Shown: piece by piece, positions 23,446 to 34,900 of the stretch
How positions within the stretch are numbered: the first letter of the stretch is position 1
Layout: each line of letters starts with the position of its first letter
NCBI GenBank assembly: GCA_030762175.1
Contig: CM060842.1
Coordinates: forward strand, 68,974,001 to 69,038,000
Length of the DNA: 64,000 bases
DNA from: Metallyticus violacea
Taxonomy: Eukaryota > Arthropoda > Insecta > Mantodea > Metallyticidae
Direction: 5' to 3'
Notes under the pieces: generated by a model
The model's database searches: none
Told to the model about the DNA's origin: nothing
The model's input: only the letters and a program-made list of their open reading frames with translations
Position numbers and translations under genes: made by a program

Positions 23446-23605
23446 GAGTGTAAATCCGTTTGACTTCCAAGTGCATGGCGTCACTATTGGAGCAAACAAA
23501 GATGCTATTGATGTAGCAGCCATATCCATTAGCTGCATAAGCCTTGTTCGTTATTCACTACTGGGTGAAGAAACGTATAAAAAACTTCTTATACGAGGTT
23601 TAAAG
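23446..23605 (+). CDS. Candidate internal exon of an unidentified host gene
   Basis: A 160-nt segment is bounded by an acceptor (AACTGACTGTAG before GAGTG) and a strong donor (TTTAAAG followed by GTAAGT). Read in phase 1 it is open for 53 codons, beginning SVNPFDFQVHGVTIGAN, with a middle DAIDVAAISISCISLVRYS and an end ETYKKLLIRGLK. Composition is less AT-rich and more protein-like (mixed charged and hydrophobic, no low complexity) than surrounding frames, and it resembles none of the transposons here. The two other frames contain stops. The middle segment is helical and moderately hydrophobic, compatible with an amphipathic or repeat helix. I do not recognise the family. The polypyrimidine tract is weak. 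No partner exon was found in the window, so the gene would extend through long introns. An open frame continuing to 23653 past the donor is probably intronic read-through. Confidence 0.42.
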
Positions 23606-24908
23606 GTAAGTAACTTAGTGGGTTTACAAATAAGGGTTATTATGACTTTTTAAAGAAACTGATTTTACATAAGAACTACAAAATACAGGAACATCGTAAT
23701 CGCAATCTGTAACTTGCCCTTATGGGAAAAACATGTTAATTAAACCGACATTTGTTCTAGTAATCATGTAGTTATTCAAGAATAGAAGAAACATATTAAT
23801 ATTTTATATATAAGCAACCTATTTTCTGTGCAGGGTGGCCAAAATGTATGACATTATTTACAGAAACATCATGAAGGGTTGGAGGTGTCTATAAATAACA
23901 CTGTTAGGCGATCTGCGTTACAGCAATAGTTTCAAAGCCTGGAAGCCTATAGTAAAGATTAAACTATCTGGCGAAATATTTAAAATACGTACATTGTTAA
24001 GGGCAAATGTAGAGATAGCTATTTCACATTTGAAATACAGACAAATCATACATATGAGTAATTGCACGGAAAAACAAATATTTAAAGTCTTAATAGATCT
24101 TTTTTGCCATTCCCTTTATAATTAATTGACCATTTTGGGCATATGCAAGAATTGAAGTTTATAGTTCATTTCCTATTACTTTCTATTATGATTGATATTA
24201 GCGTCACACGATCAAGGCCAAACTTCGGGCTTCAGTCCAGTGAACTGAAGACAAACTTCACTTAAAAATATGAGCGACAAAATTTACTGCAGCAGAATTT
24301 TGTAGTTAACGCAACCCAACCATGTGCGTTGATGGTCACTGGATAATCACGACGAGGAAGTTTCTCAGTGCTTATTTATTTTTGCCATTGCACATCAGTC
24401 ATAAACATAAGAGGGAAGTCAGCATACATATCCTATATTGTGAGCTTTAGTATACTCGTATATAAATAACATACTATCTTATTGTTATATTGTACTAAAG
24501 TATAACATATATCCTATATCTATCCATTGATGCTTACATGGTAAAAGGTAAACAGCATAAAGTGAGAACTGAAATTAAAATCAGCAGTGTTAAATGCGAA
24601 GAAATGTAAAGCTTATAACAAAATAGTTCATTAAAATTAAACGAAAAGGTATTCAAAATCACCTTTGCTTATTTCCCTACTATAGAGCCAATAAACGTTT
24701 TCTCCACTATGAAATATTTACTAATTATGAGAGATAAAATTAGACAGACACTTTTACGGCAGTGGAACAGTTTCCCACACATATTTAAATAAAACTAAAT
24801 GATTTAAGAAACAGTAGTTACCGACCGCGAAACAAATACATTTGTACTATTGCAAATTTTCCACTCAAGATGTAGAATCTCGGGCAGCAAACGCAGTTGC
24901 GGGTATTT
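23606..24908. other. AT-rich DNA, no recognisable gene
   Basis: A stretch starting AGGGTGGCCAAAATG near 23833 faintly resembles a mariner terminus but no transposase blocks follow. Nothing else is recognised. Confidence 0.35.
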
Positions 24909-25181
24909 ATTGATTTGGTTTATATATGGACAATCTTTAACATCTCAGACATCAGCTTCCCATTCAATTCAGGGCGTGAAACGACCAATAAATTTTTCTC
25001 AGAGGCCTCTTCTTTCAGGCTTGAGGCTCTTTTACATGCTGTAAATCTACTACACGGGATCCACGACTTTACTTCCCTTCCAAAGTAAGCCATATTTAGG
25101 ATTTTTACCCTATCCGGATTTGAACCCGCGATCTTGGGTTTACGAAGCAAATATAATTACAATTAAATTCACCAGGGTCGA
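24909..25181 (-). mobile_element. SINE-B copy, nearly complete
   Basis: The minus-strand 3' end is at the left (TTGATTTGGTTTATATATGG), then GGGCGTGAAACGACC, CAGAGGCCTCTTCTTTCAGG, ACTTTACTTCCCTTCCAAAG, and the B box as GGATTTGAACCCGCGATCTT on the plus strand. It reaches CACCAGGGTCGAC at the right, which corresponds to the element's 5' tRNA-like end. The A-box part is worn. Confidence 0.88.
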
Positions 25182-26180
25182 CTAGTTGCAGGCATCAGTT
25201 ATTATTTCTCGAAAAGAAGGAATGATTGGTAGTTCCATGATATGTATCTAGCAGAACAAAACTTTTGAAAAAACTTTTTTGAATGATTTATGAGTTTAGA
25301 CGCGTCAATTTTGAAGTAAGGAACAACATGGCAATGGACACTCTATACTAGTTCATTGGAAAGTGCTAGTTTTGGGTTAGCCTTTTGAAATTATATCCAA
25401 AATCTAGACTTATATTATTCTGTCTACGGTTTGAAATAGGCAAGGCAATTCTAGGTCTATGAGAAACACACTTCGTCTCTAAACGATCATCTGTTCGCGA
25501 TTGTTCTCTTTGGAACGCTGTTCCAATGCTTTGGCATTTGGTTCAACTGACTGCGACAATATGAACTAAGAGAAGCCATATAGAGAATAAACTTTTGAAT
25601 TTTTCTATACAGATGAAATAGTTAATCGGTTCTATACTGTGTTGAGTTTAGCCTGCACATTTCATGATGGCGCTGTAGGCTTATTCTGTGACCTACTCTT
25701 TGTTTATTGTGGCAGAACTAACACCATTAGGCCTTCTCTTCTGTTCTACTAGCCCTTAAGTTTCAGTGACAATACCACAATAAAACATAAATAGTAACAA
25801 AGAGACGATAATACACATACAAATCTATGTAAACCACGATAGAGTGTAAATAAATGTGTTAATAAACATGAATAATTAAAATATTTAATAATGACAATAA
25901 TAATAACAATAATGACAGTACAAACAGTTACTAATTATACAGAGAGATCATTTTAAACCTGACCAGTTTGAATAACTACCTATTAAAATAATTTATGCAT
26001 TATGTTACCCAATAGTGTTTTCGTCTCATTCTTTATGTTTCCGTTAATAATATGTTTCGATACAGGATCTAGTATGTTCAGAGGTTTTTCTGAACCACGT
26101 TTTAAAGAGGAGACATATTATATTCATGAATAAAATAATAACTTACATTTATATTTTTATTCAAGAGGACATGGTTTAGA
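25182..26180. other. Unassigned AT-rich DNA
   Basis: No gene or transposon block recognised. Confidence 0.4.
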
Positions 26181-26200
26181 TATATATATATATATATAAT
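26181..26200. repeat. (AT)n microsatellite
   Basis: About ten AT units. Confidence 0.9.
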
Positions 26201-26419
26201 GCGCATAATGTACATATAAATAAATTGTATTTATTCTAGATTTTATTTTAAGTTATTTAGTATTATTTACTTCAGTAGCGTCATAGCCTTCATTTAACTT
26301 ATCACAATAAAAATATTCTCTCTTTCCGATTTATCCTCTGGTGAATTATTGAATTATTTTAATATTTAAATTCAATTTCAATTATTGAATTATTTCAATG
26401 ATTCAATAATTCATCTGGA

Positions 26420-26907
26420 AGAAAATACTGATATGTCATGAAGATGAGAACATAATTTCAGATAAGATACACAGAACATTATAACAAAGAATCCTAAGAT
26501 TATATTTCGCTCACACTAAATAATGTAACATCTTAGCTTCACAAAGAATCAAAAGTTTGGAGAACTGTAAGAAATACGTTGTTGGAAGTTTTGACGCAAC
26601 TCGCTGCACTGATGAAAATCACTGGCCCAGTTTAAAACGTTATAAATCAATATATATATTCTTTAACAATTATATATTTATTTATATCGTTTTAAACATT
26701 TTAACTTATAGAAACTGGGTCAGTGATTTTTATCAGTGCAGCGAGTTGCCGAAACTTCCAACAACGTGTTTCTTACAGTTCTCCAAACTTTTGATCCTTA
26801 GTGAAGTCAAACGTTTGAGCGAAATGTAATAGGATTCTTTTTCCATAATGTTCTGTGTATCTTATCTGAAATTAGGTTCTCGTCTTCATGACATATCAGT
26901 ATTTTCT
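26420..26907. mobile_element. Foldback (long inverted repeat) element
   Basis: Two arms of roughly 200 bp are inverted copies of each other. The left arm starts AGAAAATACTGATATGTCAT at 26420 and the right arm ends with its complement at 26907. Matching internal blocks include TTTCAGATAAGATACACAGA, AAAAGTTTGGAGAACTGTAA, CGTTGTTGGAAGTTT and ACTCGCTGCACTGAT. The arms meet an AT-rich centre of about 80 bp (26634-26713). By eye arm identity is high, with small indels. There is no coding sequence, and an open frame at 26557-26829 crosses the palindrome and is not a gene. Target duplications were not evident. It may be a foldback/MITE-type DNA element or a locally generated inverted duplication. Confidence 0.85.
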
Positions 26908-28770
26908 CTATTATCTAATATATATAATTGTTTAAGAAACTATATTTGGCAAAATCCATTAATAGTCGTGAAATAAATTTGTGATAAAATAAAACCTGAA
27001 CGATTTACAAAGCCTTAAATAATATTCGTCCGTAGAAGTACTGGTAGCTCTTCTAGAGTTAAAAAACAACACGCCAGTTCAATATAATTGAAGGGAAGGT
27101 TTAAAATCATTTTGAAGGTTTAAATGCAGTCTTTACTTTATGATATTTAAATTTTAAAGAGGATGCAAATGTTACCAAATCACATCTTTTGTTTCCTATA
27201 CTGGATTGACGACCTTTATTGTTATTATTGCTTAATTTGGACTAAAGGAAGCAAATTGTTTATTTGCTGTAAGAAGAATAAAATAATTTTGCTACTATTA
27301 CACTTTTACTAAATTAACTATTAAAAGCGTCTCATTGTTTCAGTTTTTATGGTATGTACTATTTTGAAATAATTTATTGCAAAATAACTATTTCATTGTA
27401 TACAAATCGTTTTTGTAGTTAATTCTCCCAAATTTAAACAATAATGACAATCCAGGTTGTGAAGCATAGATGTCCTTTTAAATTTTAAATGGTAATGGCT
27501 GGGATTGAGAAAGTGAAACCTAAAATGTAATCAATACTATTACATATTTCCCCTCAGTATGTAAATTGACGTGATTTTTTTTATTTAAATTTAAATTATT
27601 TTAAGTAGGAGCTATTCATACAAGCAAGTTTTAAAACGAAAGCCCTGTATAGATGTTGTTTTTGTTACTAAAATAATATTTAAAGTCAATTGCATATAAA
27701 TTAAAATATTGATGCTTTTATTCTTGTTCAGTTTATAAAAATGCTCTTTATTAGACTAAGGAACTGTGTAAAGCAATGGCCATTGCATCAAAACAGACCC
27801 TAAAGTGGGGAGAAAACTTTTGCAAGTATATATTGATGATAATCAGCAAGCCACAACCATTAGCAATTCTAACCGCTTGGCGAGGCAATGGCAGCATTAA
27901 TACAAATCTTTGGAAACCTTGGGGAGAGAGCAGTTAAAACCACACTGTGTACTGCGGTATTCCCAATTAAAGTCCCAGCTACAACTTCACGTAAGTCTCT
28001 GTATCAGTGGTTTCGTGTACCCCCAACAAGTTGTGCTATGTTTGTGCTGGCCGATTAATTAAAATCACGTTAGCCGTATTCCTTCCCTTTCCTCCCAGGG
28101 ACCGTCCACTTGATCCTAGCATCTCTTTCCCTCCCGCAAACAGAACTTGGGTGCACTGGGTCATACAGCTGTCTTGGCGCTCATTTGAACGTGGCTAGCA
28201 GAGCAAGAAGTTGTGGGAGAAACTTCTCGTCTGCAAATCAGCTGGCTAGAGGTTCTTGTAAATATTCCAGCACAAGAAGGGGAATTGCATGGCATTAGTC
28301 TTCTGCTCGCAAGAAATTGTGATATTAAACTGAAAAAGTGCTGCAAAATTAAGATTAGCGTTCATTTATTAAGATTTGTTCCATTCTTAATAATTTAATT
28401 ATATGGAAATAATTGTTTCATTCCATTCGAAGCTTATGTCATTTACAGTTCATCAAATATAGCACTGTATAGTTATTTAATATTTTACAGTAGTAGAATG
28501 CTAGAGATTTGTAGCAAAGACTATCCAGTAATCATACATTACACTGAAAGCTTCTGCAAATTGAGGGTGTTCAATAACAAGAGGATTTCGGTTTCCAAAA
28601 TTCAAAAATCGTTGTTCCTATTTTGGCCGCTAAACTTTTTAATGTCAAAGTCTATCAAATGAATGAATTTAAAACGATAAGACTTATGGACTAATAATAA
28701 TTTTTATCATTATTATCGACAAAATAATGCATGAAACTACTAAATACCTCTGGAGGTGAAGCACCATCAG
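26908..28770. other. Mostly AT-rich DNA with a GC-richer patch at 27730-28300
   Basis: The patch contains several 60-codon frames on both strands (for example 28007-28198 plus, 28161-28346 minus) and a donor-like CACGTAAGT near 27990. No protein family is recognised and the frames overlap each other, so coding is not supported. It might be a non-coding transcript exon or a decayed element. Confidence 0.25.
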
Positions 28771-28777
28771 CAAGGAC

Positions 28778-28792
28778 TGTGTGTGTGTGTGT
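28778..28792. repeat. Short (TG)n microsatellite
   Basis: About seven TG units. Confidence 0.85.
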
Positions 28793-29294
28793 TATTGGTT
28801 TGCGGAATTTTACATCAGACACGATAGCTGCTACTGTGAGAGATAATTAAAGATGACAATTTAATCACTCACGCCGAGATTCGCGTATCCTATGCATATA
28901 GGTGAGAGTTTAATTCAAAAGCTCCTCCTTAATCTACTTACTGTAAGGATGCTGACTGGTCGATGGATGCATCATCACTGGGATTAGAGATAACTTGGCA
29001 TAAACTGAGAAACAAGACCATGCCGATTGGTCAATTGTTTTTTGACTTCGTTACAGATAATGAAACATGTTGTGAAGTGTTGGAAAGAAAGTGGTTAACT
29101 TGTACTTTCTTTTCTGAGTATCCAATTTAAATATTTTTTACAAAATGATTTATATACTTTATTTAGCCTTGTTTAAAGTTTTAAATATGTAGATAAATCC
29201 TTTCCACAATATTTTCAAATAATACAACGTTCGTTTTTTTTAAATTGTTATTTATTGTCGATTCTTCTCGTGACATCTGCAGATCGGGCCTTTT

Positions 29295-29536
29295 TTATTT
29301 GGTTTATTTACGGACGCTCTTTAACATATCAAATTATCGGCGTCCCATTCAATTCAAGGCATAAAACGGTTGATACATTTTGCTCAGAAGCCTCTTCTTT
29401 CAGGCTTGAAGTTCTTTATCGTGCCGTAAATCTATGACATGGGACCAAATGCATTACTTCCCTTCCGAAGGAAGTTTAACTTAGGATTTTTACCCCCGAC
29501 GGGATTTGAACCCCGTCCAGCCACGGTGTTAGCGAT
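29295..29536 (-). mobile_element. SINE-B copy, 5' head shortened
   Basis: From the left: TTTGGTTTATTTACGGACGC, ATCGGCGTCCCATTCAATTC, CAGAAGCCTCTTCTTTCAGG, CCCTTCCGAAGGAAG, and the B-box area as GGGATTTGAACCCCGTC. The final A-box segment is replaced by unrelated sequence (CCACGGTGTTAGCG), so the element's 5' end is truncated or rearranged. Confidence 0.87.
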
Positions 29537-29716
29537 GTTTTTGTCAATCAAATTCTCTACATAGATTTTTTATTCTTGTATCAGATATTATGAGCATATT
29601 TTAATTTACGTTTATCGCTCTCGTTAATTTAAAACTGATGTAATCAATACTATACTACAATGATGTAATTATATACTAGATTATGTACACACAAAGCATC
29701 TGTATGGATAAGGGTA

Positions 29717-29775
29717 CACTTTATATATATTATATATAAAGTATATATACCTAATATATATTATATATTCTTTTG
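29717..29775. repeat. AT-rich imperfect palindromes
   Basis: Two successive near-palindromic TATATA segments (ACTTTATATATATTATATA-type, then CTAATATATATTATAT). Confidence 0.75.
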
Positions 29776-29953
29776 TGTTTAGCATTTCAAATGTATATTA
29801 ATATTACTTTAGGTTCATGTATATTTAAGTAATATTAACATCATTAAATGTATTACAGCGTTTTATAATGTATTAATTTTAATTAGTAATTGAAATTGTT
29901 GTTTTTATATTTTATTTTTAAGATTACCGCTTCATTATGTTTTAATTTTAGTC

Positions 29954-30011
29954 TAATTGCCTAAAATATTCCAATTTTCCAATATTTTAGGTCTCTTTTA
30001 GTAGGCAATTA
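29954..30011. repeat. Overlapping perfect hairpins
   Basis: CCTAAAATATT (29960-29970) pairs with AATATTTTAGG (29981-29991), an 11-bp stem with a 10-nt loop. TAATTGCCTA (29954-29963) pairs with TAGGCAATTA (30002-30011). The two stems share bases 29960-29963, so they are alternative or partly exclusive structures. Confidence 0.8.
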
Positions 30012-30219
30012 AATTCTAATTGTTATTACTTTAATTTTATTATTACAAACTGTTGTATAGTTATTGCATTAGCTGTGTTTTTCAAAAATTATAACCGTTC
30101 TGCATTTGGTTTTTATCAGTTATTTCCCATTATTAAAACATATTAATTGTGTTTTTCATAAAGTTACCAGTTATCGGTGTAATGTAGGAGTTAAATGCAC
30201 ATTGTCAAAGATATAATTT

Positions 30220-30830
30220 ACAGTGCAAATGTTTTTACCTTCTTTTAGCAACAAAATGCGTGCGTTCGTTTCAGGTCAAGGCAGAAGAAACAAAAGAAAA
30301 TCTTACTTAAAGGGTACTGGGACGGGAAAGGGAAAGAAAAAAGAAACCGAATGGCAGGAAAGAAAGACTAGCTACCATGTTGAGTGGTGCTGGTTTATGT
30401 CGACCGGCCCTTTAGCGACTTCGAACGTTCCACATTAGTCTCTTCTGGTCGGTTTTGCTGTGCAAGACAGAGTAAGAAGATGAGGTGAAATAAGAAGAAG
30501 GAACGAGAGAGATATAGACAAAGAAAAAGGAGTGGAAGAGCGTCTGACCGTCTGGTGGCTGAATTACTGGATCCATTTTCCAGTTTGGAAAATATCGTTT
30601 CGCGTCTTGTTTAGAAGGCTTGAACATAAGTTTACCCTTTCCATGAACCCCCCAGCGTCGTCTTCATCCCCTCTTCATCTACCCTGCAGTGTTGTACTTC
30701 AACTGCGTTGGAAATTTGCTGGTAAATGGGTCCAGGGTAGTTCGGCGCCTGCTGGCTTTATGGCGTATGCCCCAACTTCTCATACGTCTTCTGGATTGTA
30801 TGACTGTTTTAAATGTACATAAGTAAAATG
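30220..30830. other. Higher-complexity segment with weak open frames
   Basis: GC content rises, and frames are open on plus (30223-30438, 30532-30822) and minus (30412-30627). A Lys/Gly/Arg-rich stretch on plus and a Ser-rich stretch opposite look like low-complexity artefacts. No family is recognised and no splice-bounded exon is convincing. Confidence 0.2.
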
Positions 30831-31561
30831 CTGGTTAGGTAAATCAGTATTTAATTCTCTTCTCATTAACAGCAATGGCTAGAGATACATTGTCAATAAC
30901 TATAAAAATAAACTTAATAGTGCCAGGCTGCCAAGAATTTATTATTTTGGTGCATCCAAAAATATGACGACCTGCATTGGCCCATGGTCAGCCGGGACTA
31001 CACTAGATTCGGGGCAATGTGCGGAGCAACATAATAATCGGCTGTAGAAGCACTAGCATGAAATTCTATGTGTATTTATCCATGTCAGGCAAGAGAATAT
31101 GTGAACCACTTGCCTTCACACTCTATTTATGAAGTTATTTATTAATTTTCTTTGAGAAGTTAAACTAGTCTCTTGACAGATGTTATTCTTTAGTTCGTCT
31201 AAATTGTGAATATTAATTATTTGGAACTCGATTGCATGAGAATTTCTCTTCAAATATTCTTTGATAACAATGCAAACAATATTGACTGAGTTGCGTGAGA
31301 CTCAAGGCCAATGTAGCCCTGGCTCATGTAGCAGGTTAGTTTTGAACGATGTCTTATCGGAGAATGCAGTCCTCCGCCCCTGTGTCAGTAATCAAATAAT
31401 TGGATAGCCTGATATTTGTTTATCTTATTGATGTATGCAACGTGATTAACAATCGTGAACTTGGTTAGAGTATTCCTAAAATAATTATAGACTCAAAAGA
31501 GTAAGTGTTAAATGAATGTTAAATGTATGAAAAGAATATATTAATGTTTAACTTTAATATT
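30831..31561. other. Unassigned DNA
   Basis: No recognisable gene or repeat family. Confidence 0.4.
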
Positions 31562-31601
31562 CACATACACAGGTATGTGTATCTTATCAGCCTTGATAAG
31601 A
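31562..31601. repeat. Twin adjacent perfect hairpins
   Basis: CACATAC/GTATGTG (31562-31568 and 31573-31579, 4-nt loop) is followed two bases later by TCTTATCA/TGATAAGA (31582-31589 and 31594-31601, 4-nt loop). The second stem contains GATA motifs on both strands. Confidence 0.8.
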
Positions 31602-31902
31602 AATATGTAGTGAGTTGGGAGAGTGGTTAAGTCAGTGTGTATTGCGTCGGGTATAGAAAAATAGAATGCTACAATCATTGCCTAAACGCTCAGGATGACA
31701 ACTTTACATCATATCTAAGTAGCAAATGCTCGTATTTTGTAGCCTATGAGTAATTTAATAATAAAACAAATGTGTGCAATAATTCTGTCCATGATTTGAG
31801 ACTGACAAATAGGGTTTGAATTTTTTTGTGTTAAAAGCTTTTAAATGTTTGTTTTTATGAGCTTAAAATCAGAAGAAAATATTCTAAAAATTATAACAAA
31901 AA

Positions 31903-31980
31903 CACGCCCTGAATTGAATGGGACGCTGATGACCTGAGATGTTAAAGAGTGTTCATAAATAATCAAAATCAATCAATAAA
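31903..31980 (+). mobile_element. SINE-B 3' tail fragment
   Basis: It contains CACGCCCTGAATTGAATGGG, then ACGCTGATGACCTGAGATGT, then TAAAGAGTGTTCATAAATAA and an AATCAATCAATA tail. Only the last ~78 bp of the element is present (severe 5' truncation). Confidence 0.88.
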
Positions 31981-34900
31981 GTTTCCTATCTGCTCATCCC
32001 AGATTTTTGTTTACTTCCTGTCTAATATTCTATTACCCGGGAACATTGAAACTTACAGATTTTGCACATGGATAGCGAATTAATTTTTTTTTCAAATTCC
32101 ATTACGTACTAAAAATAAAATAAAATAAAATAAAATCTGCAATACTCCATCCCGACACCTTGTTACCTGTATCGGAAGTATATTACCAAATTTGATCTAT
32201 TATTAATAAATAAATTAATGATACTTTTACAGATTATAATCTATAATTATACTTATATAAACAAAATAAAATAACTTAAAATAAAACACTAAATCTAATA
32301 AACAATTCACAAAACTAAATAAAATCACAGCCTACTGCGAACCAGTGAAATAACCAATAGCCAGCTAATTACCTTAACTAAATTAACCGTTGGGAGCCAA
32401 ACGATCAAATTGCTGGTAACCAACACCTTCCTCATTCTAACCATCTGGGAAAATTGTAAATTCTACTTATTACTTTTTAATTCCATCTTCTAAATTCATT
32501 ATTTTTACTTTATTTTAAACATTATTTCTCTTTACTTTATTTAAAAAAAACATTTCTATTAAAGTTTTAAATGTTTTTATATTATTATTCTTATAATATG
32601 GACACATTAACCAATATCTACGCTACTCTCCTTGTTTCACTCAGCACTTAAAACTTTCGCCTTAAGTATATTTGTACTCTTTCTAATTACTTCACTATAG
32701 CAATTATCCACTAATTGAGTATTTGGATACTATTGGTTTACACATATAAACATTGTTCGCTAAATCATTTACGCACCACTCTTCACCTACTAACTCACCA
32801 TTGCTTTCGTATTTTATATATCTTATCTAATATTTGAATTAAAATGTATCACTCACAGTTACTCATACACTAGTTACGCTAACCCTAATCACTCAAACAC
32901 TTTTCACCATTTTTCTAGTACGTACAACTACAAACATCCATACACACTCGGTTTGACTTTTAATTCACACAGTCAAACTGAGAAACGACGCCACCTGTTC
33001 TGCCTAACTAACAAGCACACATTCTCTATTCAGTATAATACGTCAGTGCTCCCGGAAATAGAACAAACCCGATATCAATGAGGTCACCTCGTGATTAAAT
33101 TCCGTTCGTTCTTTCCCAGGTATGAACATGCAAGTGAATGATTCCCACCTTAAGGTGAAGTGACGAGCTCATATTTGCATTGAATCCTTTGGAGAGAAAC
33201 CTTTTTGTTCAATTGAGAGGGGAAAGAACCAACTTATATATTAACGCCAACAACATTAAAAAAATATTTATTTATGTAACTTTTATAAGATATATGCTTT
33301 ATGCGAAATACGAGAAATTTTCTAATTTACACTTGTCGGACTTCGACAAGGATATTAAACTTTATTTTAGCAACGTACTCGTGAGAAAAAAAGTATATAA
33401 AATTCGAAACACTAATCCAGTCGCACAGACCCAGCATTTTCTGTCGGCATTTCTTTTCTTTATCTGGTTTTGATATTTTATTTCTCCAGTACTCTTTACA
33501 TGTAGTGAGAATTCTCCTATCAAAATATCAATATCAGTGTCACTAACTCTTTTTAATATCTATTTGGATAACCTTTTTAACGTATAGAAGGAATAAGCAC
33601 TAATTGCTATTAGAGTGATAAAGATACATTTGTAATATTTAGGCTTTGACACGATCTTGTCATAATACTCAGAAGATGCACTTAAAAGGACAAATTAATT
33701 CCAAGCAAAATTGAAATGAAATTTAATCTTAAAATCTCATCTTCAGTAACAAAGATCGTTGCATTGAGGGACATTTCCCAGTCAGAACAAAAATAGCTTT
33801 AGATGAGAAATATTTAGATCAAATACAAAATATAAAACCTGGTTGAATCCTCTAGATATCAGAAACGAAATAATAGACATGCTAGTATACGTATAAGTTT
33901 AGAGGCCTAAGAGATCAGGGAGGTCCAAAAAAGAGATGGACTTGGCCGTCATACCTCATCAATACGAGAGAGAAGTAGTACACATTTCGATCACAAAGCC
34001 GAGGCCGTTTTATTTGAACGACCGATACAGCATTACGGAATTTGACTTTCGTAAGAATTGCATTAAACTGCACTTGTCCGCGCAAGGTGATATAATAAGC
34101 AGAACATTAATATATTTTATATAAAGTTGAATTAAATAAGAGCAGACAACTGAAACTAGTGGTAAAATCCATGGGATTAAAGTTAACAAGCCTAGGTGAA
34201 GCCCTGCCACTGTAAATTAGATCAAATGAGTTTGTATATGGCCACGATGGAAAAGACTGGGTGTTTTGTATAAGTATAGATTTAATGCCTGTAACAGAAA
34301 GTTGAGCAACAAAAGTGTAACTAAATTTATTGTAACATTTACATATGTAAGGTATACCTGAATCACCGCTATACTCTCCTGTACTATCATGGATCATATG
34401 CCATATTGGTTGCATTTTGCAGGGATTTTGGGGATGCGTTAAGTATGTTTCTTTCCTTTCATTTTCTCTAATATTTCCATTATCAGATTAACTACAAAAC
34501 TGATATTCAATCGATGCACAATTAATCGTTTATGTTTATTCTTTCTGTACTTTGTACCTACATCAAAATGTTTAATTTTATCTGTTTCTAAATTGTTGAT
34601 TTTAGTGCCAGTTCACTTGAGTGAAGTATTGTGCAATCACAGTCAGTAAAGCAAAAGGAACAATTAACATATATCCACTGTAGTCGATATTGATGGTTGT
34701 TAAATCAGTTTTTCTTTTACTCAACTCTTATGGAGTAATTTGGGTTGCCTATTCCGGAATATTATACAGTGATTCCAGATCTCCGAATATGTTTATATGT
34801 GTATAGAAAGAAAGTTAGTTTTTAAACATTTAAAATGTATATATTTTTATTGTGCATTGTAAACTTAAATGTTAACTTAGAGTTACATCTATACTGTACT

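Noticed and set aside
23832..23880. Possible mariner terminus (AGGGTGGCCAAAATG)
   Set aside because: No transposase blocks or second terminus follow within the expected 1.3 kb.
26557..26829. 90-codon open frame
   Set aside because: It spans both arms and the centre of the foldback element, so it is a by-product of the palindrome.
30532..30822. 96-codon frame in GC-richer DNA as a gene
   Set aside because: No domain, no splice pair, and an opposite-strand frame is also open over part of it.
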